Assembly: GCA_039796575.1 (NCBI GenBank)
Contig: JBDKJP010000095.1
Location: 1-9,605, forward strand
Direction: 5' to 3'
DNA from: UBA668 sp039796575
GTDB taxonomy: Bacteria; Actinomycetota; Acidimicrobiia; Acidimicrobiales; Ilumatobacteraceae
DNA length: 9,605 nt
Position 1 is the first letter of the stretch. Each line of letters begins with the position of its first letter. This document shows positions 1-7,791 of the stretch, piece by piece. The translations under genes were made by a program, and so were the position numbers. The notes below the pieces were generated by a model. It had not been told where the DNA came from, did not search any database, and was given only the letters and a program-made list of their open reading frames with translations.

Positions 1-313
1 CGACCGGCGACACGCAGGTTCTCGCGCACCGTCAGCCGGGTGAACAGGCCGCGGTCCTCGGGCACGTGCGCCATGCCGAGGCGCGCGATCGACGCTGCAC
101 GCATGCCCGACGTCGACCGCCCCAACACCTGCACCGCGCCCGAGTAACGCTCGACGAGACCCGACACGGCGAGCAGCAGCGTGGTCTTGCCCGCGCCGTT
201 CGGCCCGAGCAGGGCCACCACCTCGCCGGCCTCGACGGTGAGGTCGAGGTCTCGCACGACGGGTGTGCCGCGGTACCCGGCGGTGAGGCGCTGCACCTCG
301 AGCAGCACGGCGC

Positions 314-317
<4 letters not shown>
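1..317 (-). CDS. livF: Branched-chain amino acid-type ABC transporter ATP-binding protein LivF (partial, 3' end outside window)
   Basis: This is the N-terminal 105 residues of an ABC ATPase; the rest lies beyond the left edge. Walker A (GPNGAGKT) is at residues 38-45. The Q-loop region reads VPEDRGLF (residues 85-92), the form typical of LivF, where LivG proteins have a TFQ-type sequence. LivF pairs with LivG to drive a LivH/LivM permease at the inner face of the membrane. The GTG start (315-317) overlaps the livG stop in a GTGA arrangement. A GGGGGAG Shine-Dalgarno site lies about 5 nt upstream, inside livG, so translation is probably coupled. It is the last visible gene of the transporter operon. 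The subunit call is firm from motif and position, but the true substrate is unknown and need not be an amino acid. Confidence 0.93.
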
Positions 318-1071
<754 letters not shown>

Positions 1072-1075
<4 letters not shown>

Positions 1076-3081
1076 GACGTTGCTCCGCTGATCGCGGGTT
1101 CGGTGGCGTGCGGCGCAGCGACCGACGAACGCCGCCATTGCTGCCCCCTGCGGCGCCATGCACCGGCGACGCCCTCGGGCTGGGCGATCGCCATGGCGAC
1201 GAGGACCGCGCCACCGATGAACGTCTCCCACGGGCCCACGTTCCCCGACACCTTCGACAGGAGGAAGAACACCACACCGGACGGCACGAGCAATCCCGAC
1301 GCGACCGCACCGCCGACGGTGCCGACACCGCCGAGGTAGGCGAACGCGAGCGCCGTGAGCGAGGCCATCACGCCGAACGAGGCGTCGCTCACCGAGCCGA
1401 ACCGATACGCGACGAGGCAGCCCGCGACGGCGGCGAGCGCGGCCGACAGCGCGAAGCCGACCAGCTTCGTGCCGGCCACGTGCACACCCGCCGATGCGGC
1501 GGCTCGCTCGTTCGAACGCACCGCCAGGATGCGGCGGCCCGTCGCGCTGCGGCGCAGGTTCGCGACCATCACCACGAGCAACCCGGCCACGAGCAGCAGG
1601 AACAGACCGAACACCGGGCGCGACGACTCGGAGCCGAGCACCAGCCCGAAGTCCCACCCGAACAACGAGGGATTCGGCACCTTCGCACCGCCCGTCGACG
1701 CGTCGCCGACGATGCTCGGGTTCTTGAACACGAACTCGGTGATGGCCACACCGCCGGCCAACGTGACGATGGCCAGGTCGGTGCCGCGCAGGCGCAGCGC
1801 GGGCAGCCCGAGCACCACACCGAACACGGTGGCCACCACCACCGCGAGGAGCGGTGCGATGGGGAACGGGATGCCCCAACCGGTCGCGAGCTTCGACAGT
1901 GCGAACCCGGCCACGCCGGCGAAGGCCGCCTGCGCGAGCGACGTCTGCCCGCCGAAGCCCGACAACACCACGAACGACAACGCCATCACGGCGCCGATGA
2001 TCGAGGTCATCAACGCGCCGCGCATCAGCGGACCGGCCCACAGCAGTGCGGCGGCCACCGCCACGGGGAACAGGAACGACGCACCGCGGAGTCGCACCTC
2101 CGGCGCGCCGGGGAGGCGCCAGGTGTCGACGGCCCCGCGCTCGGGGAGTTGCTCGCCGCGGAACGCCATCGTGACGATGATGACGAGGAACGGCAGCCCT
2201 TCCCGCGCGCCGTACTGCGGGAACCACGACCAGTCGTTCTGCAGCTTGACGATGAGCGACTGCGCCATGCCGATCGCGAGGCCCGCCGCCACCGTGCCGC
2301 CGATGCTGCGGAACCTGCCGAGCAGCGCGGCGCCGAGCGCCGGCACCAGGAATCCGATGGTGAACACGCCCGAACCGAGTTGCAGCATCGGTGCCGCGAG
2401 CACCACGACCAACCCGCACACCACCGAGGCGAGCACGAAGCTGGCAGCGGCCGTCGACTCGGGTGACCAACCCAGCAACGTGGCGCCCTTCTCGTTCTCC
2501 GCGGCCGCGCGGGTGACGAGCCCGAGCCGCGTGAACCGCGACGCAGCCCACAGCGCCAACGCGATCACGATGACCACCGCCGCCAGCCACAGCCCGTCGC
2601 GCGGCACGACGATGTCGTCGGTGATGCGCAGCGGATCGCGAGGCAGGATCGGGTCGACGCGGATCGACGAGCCACCCTCGAACCGCCGCTCCACGAGCGA
2701 CAACAGCATGATCACCACACCGACGCTCGCGACCACCTTCGCCAACGTGGGGGCGCGGCGCAGCGGCCGGAACACCACGAAGTAGACGACGGCACCGAGT
2801 GCCGCGGCGGTGGCGAGCGCGAGGACGAGCGCCCACACCAACCCGACGTCACCCTCCCACGAGCCACCGAAGTGATAGCGGGCGGGGAGGCCGGGGATGG
2901 GGAACGGGTAGGCGCCGTTGCGCAGATCGGCGTACACGTACGCCACCCACGTCGCCATCGCGCCCTGCGCGAAGTTCACGATCCCGGAGCCCTCGTGGGC
3001 GATCACCAGCCCGAGCCCGAGCGCGGCGATCACCGCGCCGGAGCCGACGCCGAGCAGCAGGAAGAACAGGTGGTCGCTCAC
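1072..3081 (-). CDS. livHM: Fused LivH-LivM ABC transporter permease
   Basis: A 669-residue membrane protein in which the two permeases of a Liv transporter are joined. Residues 1-310 are the LivH half, with the opening helix and IVNFAQGAMA motif (about 34-43) and a cytoplasmic ATPase-contact loop near 187-231 (RAAAENEKGATLLG). About 30 polar linker residues (308-335) follow. The LivM half (about 336-645) has GFGGQTSLAQAAF (375-387), LPALRLRGTDLAIVTLA (426-442), the contact loop GRRILAVRSNERAAA (515-529) and YLGGVGTVGG (582-591). The two are normally separate proteins of about 300 residues each. The GTG start at 3079-3081 was chosen because the family's first helix begins there. An ATG at 3156 would add 25 arginine- and cysteine-rich residues that overlap the upstream gene. 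No clear Shine-Dalgarno site is visible. The stop overlaps livG by 4 bases. Confidence 0.93.
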
Positions 3082-3099
3082 GCGCGACGGTCGCTCACG
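3072..3099 (-). repeat. 11-bp direct repeat spanning the binding-protein stop and the permease start
   Basis: On the minus strand CGTGAGCGACC occurs twice, at 3099-3089 and 3082-3072, with a 17-bp period. The first copy contains the TGA stop of the binding-protein gene. The second contains the GTG start of livHM. The GTG in the first copy reaches a stop after six codons, so only the second copy can start the permease. Confidence 0.7.
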
Positions 3100-4450
3100 G
3101 CAGGCTGTCGAGCACGGACACCGCTTCGAGGCCTTCGATGGTGCGCACCTCGCCACCCTCGACGTACTCGGCGAACGGGAATGTGAACGAGCAGATGGAC
3201 GGGTAGTCGGCGGAGGCGCCGCACGCGATGGGCGAGGTGCCCGGCCACAGCTTCAGGTCGGTCGCGGTGGCCAGGTGGTCGCGGATCGCAGCGCCGGTGA
3301 CATCACCGTCGACCGCGACCTCGCGGGCGTAGACGGCCAGCGACATCACCATGTACAGCCCGAGCGCACCGAGGCCGAGCGACGCCTGATCGACCTCGTC
3401 GGGCTCGATGCCGAGCACCGGCGCCATGATCTCCTGCACGAGTCGCGAGGCCGGCGTGTCGGCGCGGGTGGACACCCCGACGAAGCTCCACCCGACGGCG
3501 TCGTCGCCGACCTGCTCGAGCACCTCGGTGCTGCTGCAGATGCCGGTGGTGATGACCGGGGTGTCGATGGCCAGCGAGGCACGGGCACGCATCATGCCGA
3601 TGCAACCCGCGTCGGCGTACAGCGACACGAGGAGGTCGGGATCGTCGGCCGTGATCTCGCGCACGAGGCCCTGGAACCCCGCGTCGGTCTCGTTGTCGCC
3701 GCCCTTGACCGTGGTGTGCGCCACACCGAGCAGGTCGAGCGCGGCGGTGAGCGACGTCTCCGACGAGTTCGAGCCCGGGTTGTCGGCGCTGATGATGCCG
3801 ACGGACGTCGCACCGAAGTGGTCCTTCGCGGCGAGCGCCACTGCCGCCATCACGGTGGCGTTGCCGCCCGTGAGGAACAGTGCGTCCGCGCTGTAGTCGC
3901 CGGGGAGGATGGGCAGCACCCCGATCACGGGCACGCCGGCGGCGGTGTAGGTGGCGTAGTCGGGGAACACGTCGAGGCCGAGCATGACGAGCTCGACGCC
4001 CTTGCCGACGAGCTCCTGTGCGCACGCCTGCGACGACTCGGGCGAGCCCTTCGCGATGCACACCTCGAGCTCGATCGGCCGGTCGCCGAAACCGCCGTGC
4101 GCGCCGAGGTACTCGACCGCACCTTCCATGGCCTCACGGATGTCGGGGAAGTCGAGCGCGGGCACGCCCTCGGTGTTGACCAGCCCCACCTTCATCGGCT
4201 CGCCCGTGGGCGGGCCGAGCGTCGGGAACACGAGGTACGGGTCGTCGGATCCCGCGGCCGCGGTGTCGTCGGTGGGTGCCGTCGTGCCGTTCTCGGCAGC
4301 GACGGTGGTGTCCGGCGAGGCGCCGGTGGTGTCGGGCGACGACGCGGCCGTGGTGGCGCTGTCGCCGCCACCCGAGCAGGCGGCAACGAGCGCGGCGAGC
4401 ACGAGCGTGGCGACGGCCGCGCGGTACGGGTGTTGAGTGGTTCGACGCAT
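3095..4450 (-). CDS. Liv-type solute-binding lipoprotein (periplasmic-binding-protein class I, LivK-like)
   Basis: A 451-residue extracytoplasmic binding protein for the adjacent Liv transporter. It opens with a lipoprotein signal: RR near the N-terminus, a hydrophobic stretch (11-23) and lipobox LVAAC with C25 as the lipidation site. Residues 26-70 form a flexible tether rich in Ser, Thr, Ala and Asp, with SPDTT repeated at 38-42 and 45-49. The folded part starts near PMKVGLVNTEGV (85-96), the first strand of the Peripla_BP_6 fold. Cysteines at 131/143, 283/305 and 410/420 could form disulfides outside the membrane. The ATG at 4448-4450 gives a clean signal peptide. The gene lies 6 bp after the oxygenase stop and 13 bp before the permease start. 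The ligand cannot be read from sequence. Because an oxygenase gene shares the operon, a hydrophobic or aromatic ligand seems as likely as leucine. Confidence 0.93.
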   Translation of the reverse strand: MRRTTQHPYRAAVATLVLAALVAACSGGGDSATTAASSPDTTGASPDTTVAAENGTTAPTDDTAAAGSDDPYLVFPTLGPPTGEPMKVGLVNTEGVPALDFPDIREAMEGAVEYLGAHGGFGDRPIELEVCIAKGSPESSQACAQELVGKGVELVMLGLDVFPDYATYTAAGVPVIGVLPILPGDYSADALFLTGGNATVMAAVALAAKDHFGATSVGIISADNPGSNSSETSLTAALDLLGVAHTTVKGGDNETDAGFQGLVREITADDPDLLVSLYADAGCIGMMRARASLAIDTPVITTGICSSTEVLEQVGDDAVGWSFVGVSTRADTPASRLVQEIMAPVLGIEPDEVDQASLGLGALGLYMVMSLAVYAREVAVDGDVTGAAIRDHLATATDLKLWPGTSPIACGASADYPSICSFTFPFAEYVEGGEVRTIEGLEAVSVLDSLP

Positions 4451-4456
4451 CGGCGG

Positions 4457-5818
4457 TCAGAACAGCGGCGTGTCGGGGATCCAACTGCCGTGCGCGCCGT
4501 ACGGCACACGCCGCGGCAGGTGCACGATGGCAACCGGCTCCGACGTGAAGTCGCGGGCGTCGACGATGCGCAACGTGGACTCGTCGGTCCTGGTGTCGTG
4601 GGCGAACGAGATGATCCATCCGTCGTCCTCGGCGGCATCGACGGACCGCGGCGCGAACACCGGTTCAGCACCGCGCACCCCGTCGCCGAGCTGGTGCTCC
4701 CAGCACTGCCCCGTGGTGAGGTCGTACTTCAGCAGCGACGAGCCGTACACGGGCTCCTCGGCCACGCCTTCGCCGGCGAGCGCCATCAGGTAGCCGTAGC
4801 GGGCGTCGCACCCGACCAGGCGGTCGTCGACGCGGCCGAAGTCGCCGGGGCGATCGTCGAGCTGCTCCTCGCGCACCGTGCCGGCAGCGAGGTCGATGGT
4901 CCACTTCCAGAGTCGACCGACCTCGGCGTAGTCGTCGTTGCTCGTGCCGAACGCCTCGGGTTGGCGCGACACGTGCAGCACGATGCGGTCGCCGTCCTCG
5001 TGCGCGTTGACGGGGTGGAACACGTAGCAGGGCTCGATCTCGAACCATCGGACATCGGCGTTGGTGCCGTTGCGCGGCATCACCCCGAGGCGTGCACCGG
5101 CGTCGCGACGGAACTTGAACGGCATGCCGGTGGCCAGCGCGTCGAGGTCGAACACGACCGGCAGATCCATGAACACGATGTGGTTCCGGGTGACGTTGAA
5201 GTCGTGCATCATCACCATGTTGGGGATCTCGATGCCCTCGAGCTGCTGCAGCACGCCGTCGGCGCCGATGCGGATGTACTGCAGGTGCGGCGGACGCGGG
5301 CTGAGGTAGCTGAACGCCAGCAGCTCACCCGTGATGGGACACACCTTCGGGTGCGCCGTCATCGACGTGGTGAGTGCGCCGTCGAGGTTCTCGTAGCCGA
5401 GCGTGTTGAGCTCGTCGTCGATCTGCCACGGCCAGTGCCCCTCCTCGAGGCAGAGGATCTTGTCCTGGTGGCGCATCACGTGCGTGTTGCCGGTGCCACA
5501 GGTGAGGTCGCCCATGTTCGACATCACGTCGCCGCCAGGGCGGGTGACGTTCGGCGTCTGGATGAAGCGGTTGCGGTACCACTGCGCCCTCCCGCCGCCG
5601 AGCCGCACACCGTGCACCATGCCGTCGCCGAAGAACCAGTGGTCGCTGTGCCCCGACTTCGGGTTGGGGCCCGTGCGGACGTACAGCCCTTCGAGCTCCT
5701 CGGGCACGGCACCGGTGACGCGCAGGTCGCCGACGGTGAGCTCGTCGTGCACAGGTGCCCAGTTGCCGCGCAGGTGCCAGGGCGTGGCCTGCGCCGCGTG
5801 GTGGTCGAGTGCCGTCAT
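4457..5818 (-). CDS. Carotenoid oxygenase family protein (RPE65 / carotenoid-cleavage / lignostilbene dioxygenase type)
   Basis: A complete 453-residue seven-bladed beta-propeller non-haem iron dioxygenase. The four iron-binding histidines are all present: H156 (TAHPK), H205 (MMHDF), H268 (YVFHPVNAHED) and H443 (PYGAHGSWIP). Acidic residues at positions typical of the second shell are E126 (LEEG), E385 (AEPVF) and E427 (SEPVA). The N-terminal family pattern LEGLYVRTGPNP is at 42-53. Members split a C=C bond with O2: carotenoids and apocarotenoids in one group, stilbenes such as resveratrol or lignostilbene in another. I cannot assign a substrate. The length and lack of a signal peptide suggest a cytoplasmic enzyme. 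The ATG start follows a strong GGAGGAGG Shine-Dalgarno site with 7-nt spacing. It is the first gene after the 72-bp gap carrying a palindrome and lies 6 bp before the importer genes, so uptake and cleavage may be linked. Confidence 0.93.
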   Translation of the reverse strand: MTALDHHAAQATPWHLRGNWAPVHDELTVGDLRVTGAVPEELEGLYVRTGPNPKSGHSDHWFFGDGMVHGVRLGGGRAQWYRNRFIQTPNVTRPGGDVMSNMGDLTCGTGNTHVMRHQDKILCLEEGHWPWQIDDELNTLGYENLDGALTTSMTAHPKVCPITGELLAFSYLSPRPPHLQYIRIGADGVLQQLEGIEIPNMVMMHDFNVTRNHIVFMDLPVVFDLDALATGMPFKFRRDAGARLGVMPRNGTNADVRWFEIEPCYVFHPVNAHEDGDRIVLHVSRQPEAFGTSNDDYAEVGRLWKWTIDLAAGTVREEQLDDRPGDFGRVDDRLVGCDARYGYLMALAGEGVAEEPVYGSSLLKYDLTTGQCWEHQLGDGVRGAEPVFAPRSVDAAEDDGWIISFAHDTRTDESTLRIVDARDFTSEPVAIVHLPRRVPYGAHGSWIPDTPLF

Positions 5819-5825
5819 GGTGTCC

Positions 5826-5833
5826 CCTCCTCC
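5826..5833 (-). promoter_or_regulatory. Strong Shine-Dalgarno site for the oxygenase gene
   Basis: GGAGGAGG on the minus strand, followed by 7 nt and the ATG at 5818. It is the best ribosome-binding site in the window and fixes the oxygenase start. An out-of-frame ATG at 5849 upstream lacks such a site. Confidence 0.8.
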
Positions 5834-5860
5834 GTGCGAGCACCCCCATGCCCGCCGGAC

Positions 5861-5881
5861 GCGGACCGTAGCACGGTCCGC
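5861..5881. promoter_or_regulatory. Perfect 9-bp inverted repeat, candidate TetR operator
   Basis: GCGGACCGT (5861-5869) and its exact reverse complement ACGGTCCGC (5873-5881) flank the 3-bp centre AGC. It lies 9 bp beyond the tetR stop and 42 bp before the oxygenase ATG, inside the only sizeable gap of the operon. Its size and symmetry match TetR-family operators. A hairpin terminator after tetR is the alternative, but no T-run follows on the minus strand. I infer an operator for the adjacent regulator; binding is not shown. Confidence 0.6.
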
Positions 5882-5882
5882 C

Positions 5883-5910
5883 GACGAAATCTACCCTCGG
5901 TAAGATTCCC
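5883..5910 (-). promoter_or_regulatory. Possible ECF/SigR-like promoter upstream of the oxygenase gene
   Basis: On the minus strand GGGAAT (5910-5905) and CGTC (5886-5883) are separated by 18 bases, resembling the GGAAT / GTT layout of actinobacterial ECF sigma promoters. The transcription start would then fall inside the palindrome at 5861-5881, where a bound repressor would block it. No good housekeeping -35/-10 pair is seen nearby. This is a weak pattern match. Confidence 0.25.
5888..5907. repeat. AT-rich imperfect dyad overlapping the tetR stop codon
   Basis: The outer arms AATCT (5888-5892) and AGATT (5903-5907) are exact reverse complements, with matching CC/GG pairs inside; 14 of 20 positions are symmetric. 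It is the most AT-rich patch of the area. It forces the codon TCT near the end of tetR, which is unusual in such GC-rich DNA. It may be a second regulator site or a promoter element. Confidence 0.35.
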
Positions 5911-6505
5911 GCGAGAGGCCCGGCCAGACCAGGTCGGCGAGCCGTTCGGCGAGCGTGAGCACCGGCTCGTCACCCGACTCGATCCACCACAGCGCCACCA
6001 GGTTGAGCATCCCGATGATGCCGAACGCCCACGGTTCGACCGACCCGTCGTCGACACCCAGCGAGCGCCGCCAGATGCGGAGCAGGTCGGCGAGCCGCGG
6101 CGCCGAGCGCGCCGCGAGGTGCAGCGTGCGGTCGGCCATGTCGTCGCCGCCACGGCTGACGAACAGGAACAGCGAACGGTGCTCGCGGATGGTCTCGAGT
6201 GTCGCGTGGAAGAACTGCACGAGCGACTCGCGGCTCGGCTCGAGGCTCTTCACGCGGTCGCGCGCCGTCTTCTCCAGCCGCTGCGACAGCCGCTCGGCCA
6301 GCGCATCGCACAGCTCACCGCGCGCGCCGACGCGCGCGTAGACGACCGGCTTCGTGACGCCGGCCTCGGCGGCGATGGCCTCGATCGATGCACCGCTGCC
6401 GTCGCGCGCGATGACCCGTTCGGCCGCGTCGAGGATGGCGTCGCGGTCGGCGGTGAGCTTGCCGCCCTGCGGCCGGCCCGGCCCTCGGCGCGCTGGTGTC
6501 GTCAT
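5891..6505 (-). CDS. TetR-family transcriptional regulator
   Basis: A 204-residue one-component regulator. The N-terminal arm is basic and glycine/proline rich (ARRGPGRPQGGKL, 5-17). The helix-turn-helix follows: helix 1 at about 21-34 (RDAILDAAERVIAR), then SIEAIAAEAGVTKPVVYARVGARGEL (40-65), with the recognition helix around 50-58. Residues from about 70 form the variable ligand-binding and dimer domain, including a tryptophan-containing hydrophobic stretch at 159-176. The ligand is not predictable. The ATG at 6505 puts the start 4 bp after the PanB-like stop. A GTG at 6517 would add four residues and overlap that gene. Neither has a clear Shine-Dalgarno site. It points toward the oxygenase gene, with a palindrome between them, so it probably represses that promoter and possibly the whole importer operon. 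Confidence 0.93.
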   Translation of the reverse strand: MTTPARRGPGRPQGGKLTADRDAILDAAERVIARDGSGASIEAIAAEAGVTKPVVYARVGARGELCDALAERLSQRLEKTARDRVKSLEPSRESLVQFFHATLETIREHRSLFLFVSRGGDDMADRTLHLAARSAPRLADLLRIWRRSLGVDDGSVEPWAFGIIGMLNLVALWWIESGDEPVLTLAERLADLVWPGLSRESYRG

Positions 6506-6509
6506 GGGT

Positions 6510-7334
6510 TCATTCACCGCCGAGTGCCGCGACGAAGCCGGCCAGCTCGGCGGGGTCGATGCCGCCCACCTCGCCCGCCGCCGGGAAGCCGCCGGACGCG
6601 ACGTCGGCCTTGAACGCCGCGAGCGCACGCACGCGCTCGTCGCGGATGCGCTGCTGCAGCGACGCCACGTCGCCGTACGAGCGGGCGTGCCGCGGCACCC
6701 GCGGGCTCTCGCCGACGATGTCGTTCTGGAACAGGAACATCACGTCGGCGTCGCGGCCCGAGCCGAGCGAGATGGTGGCCAAGCTCGTGCGAGGGGTGAT
6801 CTCCGCCAGCACGGGTGCGGGGATGAGCTCGCACTCCACGGCGAACGCGCCCGCATCCTCGAGCTCCTGGAACTGGCGCCACAGCGCGGTGGCCTCGGTG
6901 GCGGTGCGACCGACCATGCGCACGCCGCCCAACTGGTTCGAACGCTTCGGCACGAACCCGAGGTGGCCCATCACCGGCACACCCTCTGCGGCGAGCAGGC
7001 GCACGGCGTCGAGCCGGCGAGCGGTGATGACCGCGTCGGCACCGGCGCTGAGCGATCGGAACGCCGTGGCGAGCAGGTCGTCGAGGGTGACCTCGCCGCC
7101 GAAGTCGATGGCGGCGGTGACGAACAACCGGCTCGACCCGCGCCGCACCTCGGGCACCGATTGGGCGAGGCACACCACCATGTCGATGCCGGCCGCCTCT
7201 GCCGCGGCGGCCTCCTCCTCGGTGCCGGCGGTGACCTGCACGAACTGGCGGCCGCTGCCCTTGAGGGCGGCGATGGCGGCGACGGTGACGGTGCGGTCGG
7301 CGTCGCGACCGTTGAAATCGAGGATGCGAGTCAT
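6510..7334 (-). CDS. Ketopantoate hydroxymethyltransferase (PanB)-like protein with degenerate active site
   Basis: A 274-residue protein of the PEP-mutase/ketopantoate hydroxymethyltransferase TIM-barrel superfamily. The clearest match to PanB is VPVMGHLGFVPKRSNQLGG (119-137), followed by GAFAVECELIP (162-172) and a C-terminal helical region ending SGGFPAAGE. Recalled E. coli PanB binds magnesium through D45, D84 and E114 and substrate through K112, with E181 as base. By eye these align with Q58, A75, A105, I103 and E169. All metal ligands and the lysine therefore appear lost and only the base is kept. The loop of about 22 residues after the VGDS motif is also missing. It may be a non-PanB enzyme or a binding protein. 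The ATG at 7334 appears leaderless. It is first in the run and 4 bp before tetR. Fold confidence is high; the PanB reaction is doubtful. Confidence 0.82.
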   Translation of the reverse strand: MTRILDFNGRDADRTVTVAAIAALKGSGRQFVQVTAGTEEEAAAAEAAGIDMVVCLAQSVPEVRRGSSRLFVTAAIDFGGEVTLDDLLATAFRSLSAGADAVITARRLDAVRLLAAEGVPVMGHLGFVPKRSNQLGGVRMVGRTATEATALWRQFQELEDAGAFAVECELIPAPVLAEITPRTSLATISLGSGRDADVMFLFQNDIVGESPRVPRHARSYGDVASLQQRIRDERVRALAAFKADVASGGFPAAGEVGGIDPAELAGFVAALGGE

Positions 7335-7342
7335 CGACGCGG

Positions 7343-7348
7343 ACGCTA
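7343..7348 (-). promoter_or_regulatory. Candidate -10 hexamer for the PanB-like gene (leaderless)
   Basis: TAGCGT on the minus strand fits TAnnnT and ends 8 bp before the ATG at 7334. This spacing puts the transcription start at or beside the start codon. No Shine-Dalgarno site is present in the 34-bp gap. Confidence 0.45.
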
Positions 7349-7356
7349 CCCCGGTG

Positions 7357-7362
7357 TACCGT
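7357..7362 (+). promoter_or_regulatory. Candidate -10 hexamer for the GFA-family gene (leaderless)
   Basis: TACCGT fits TAnnnT, with 6 bp to the ATG at 7369, the usual geometry of leaderless actinobacterial genes. It lies 8 bp from, and back to back with, the hexamer of the divergent gene. Confidence 0.45.
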
Positions 7363-7368
7363 CCGGCC

Positions 7369-7770
7369 ATGGCTACAGGACGGTGTTTGTGCGGCGCAGT
7401 GACGTTCGAGCTGACGGGCGATCTCATCGCCACGGCGGTGTGCCACTGCGACCACTGCCAACGACAGAGCGGCGGTGCGTTCTCGGTGAACCTCGTCGCG
7501 CACGAGTCGCAGCTCACCATCGACGGCGAGCTGCGTACGTACGAGGAGCGCGGCGAGCTCGGTGACGACGTGTACGTGCGTCGCCGGTTCTGCCCACAGT
7601 GCGGTTCGCCCATCGTGTCGGAGCTGGCGAAGACCCCCGGCGTCATCGCGGTGAAGGCCGGCGTGCTCGACGACAAGTCGGCCGTCAACCCCACCGTCGA
7701 GGTGTGGTGCGTCGATCGTCAGCCGTGGGTGGCACTGCCGGGCATGGCCGTCTCCCTCGACCGCGAATAG
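7369..7770 (+). CDS. GFA family (glutathione-dependent formaldehyde-activating / CENP-V type) zinc-binding protein
   Basis: A complete 133-residue protein and the only plus-strand gene. The zinc-binding cysteines of the family are visible: C6 and C8 (CLCG), C25, C27 and C30 (CHCDHC) and C75 and C78 (CPQCGSP). The usual family length is about 130 residues. The founding member was described as joining formaldehyde to glutathione, but most members, including short ones like this, have no proven reaction. If the host is an actinobacterium, mycothiol rather than glutathione would be the expected thiol. It has no signal peptide, so it is cytoplasmic. It diverges from the PanB-like gene across 34 bp and converges on chrA. 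Functional links to either neighbour are not shown. Confidence 0.92.
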   Translation: MATGRCLCGAVTFELTGDLIATAVCHCDHCQRQSGGAFSVNLVAHESQLTIDGELRTYEERGELGDDVYVRRRFCPQCGSPIVSELAKTPGVIAVKAGVLDDKSAVNPTVEVWCVDRQPWVALPGMAVSLDRE

Positions 7771-7786
7771 CGCGTTCGGGACGCGC
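7770..7786. terminator. Short GC hairpin between convergent genes, possible bidirectional terminator
   Basis: GCGCGT (7770-7775) and ACGCGC (7781-7786) form a 6-bp stem with the loop TCGGG. It sits in the 21-bp gap between the ends of the GFA gene and chrA, so it could serve both strands. No T-run follows on either side, so it is not a classic intrinsic terminator. Confidence 0.4.
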
Positions 7787-7791
7787 CGCGC

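Noticed and set aside
1108..2785. Two long plus-strand frames (452 and 476 codons) antisense to the permease
   Set aside because: They are low-complexity, biased translations opposite a clear membrane protein, with no start signals or motifs.
5325..5849. An out-of-frame ATG at 5849 upstream of the oxygenase start, possibly an upstream regulatory frame
   Set aside because: It has no ribosome-binding site, its product is arginine-rich, and the GGAGGAGG site clearly serves the ATG at 5818.
5861..5881. Perfect inverted repeat as a Rho-independent terminator of tetR
   Set aside because: No T-run follows it on the minus strand, and it precedes a gene with an excellent ribosome-binding site. An operator is the better reading, though not proven.
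2918..6613. A 1231-codon open frame on the plus strand across the binding-protein, oxygenase and tetR genes
   Set aside because: It runs antisense to well-supported genes, is rich in Arg, Val, His and Glu with no recognisable domain, and is the expected by-product of codon bias in high-GC DNA.
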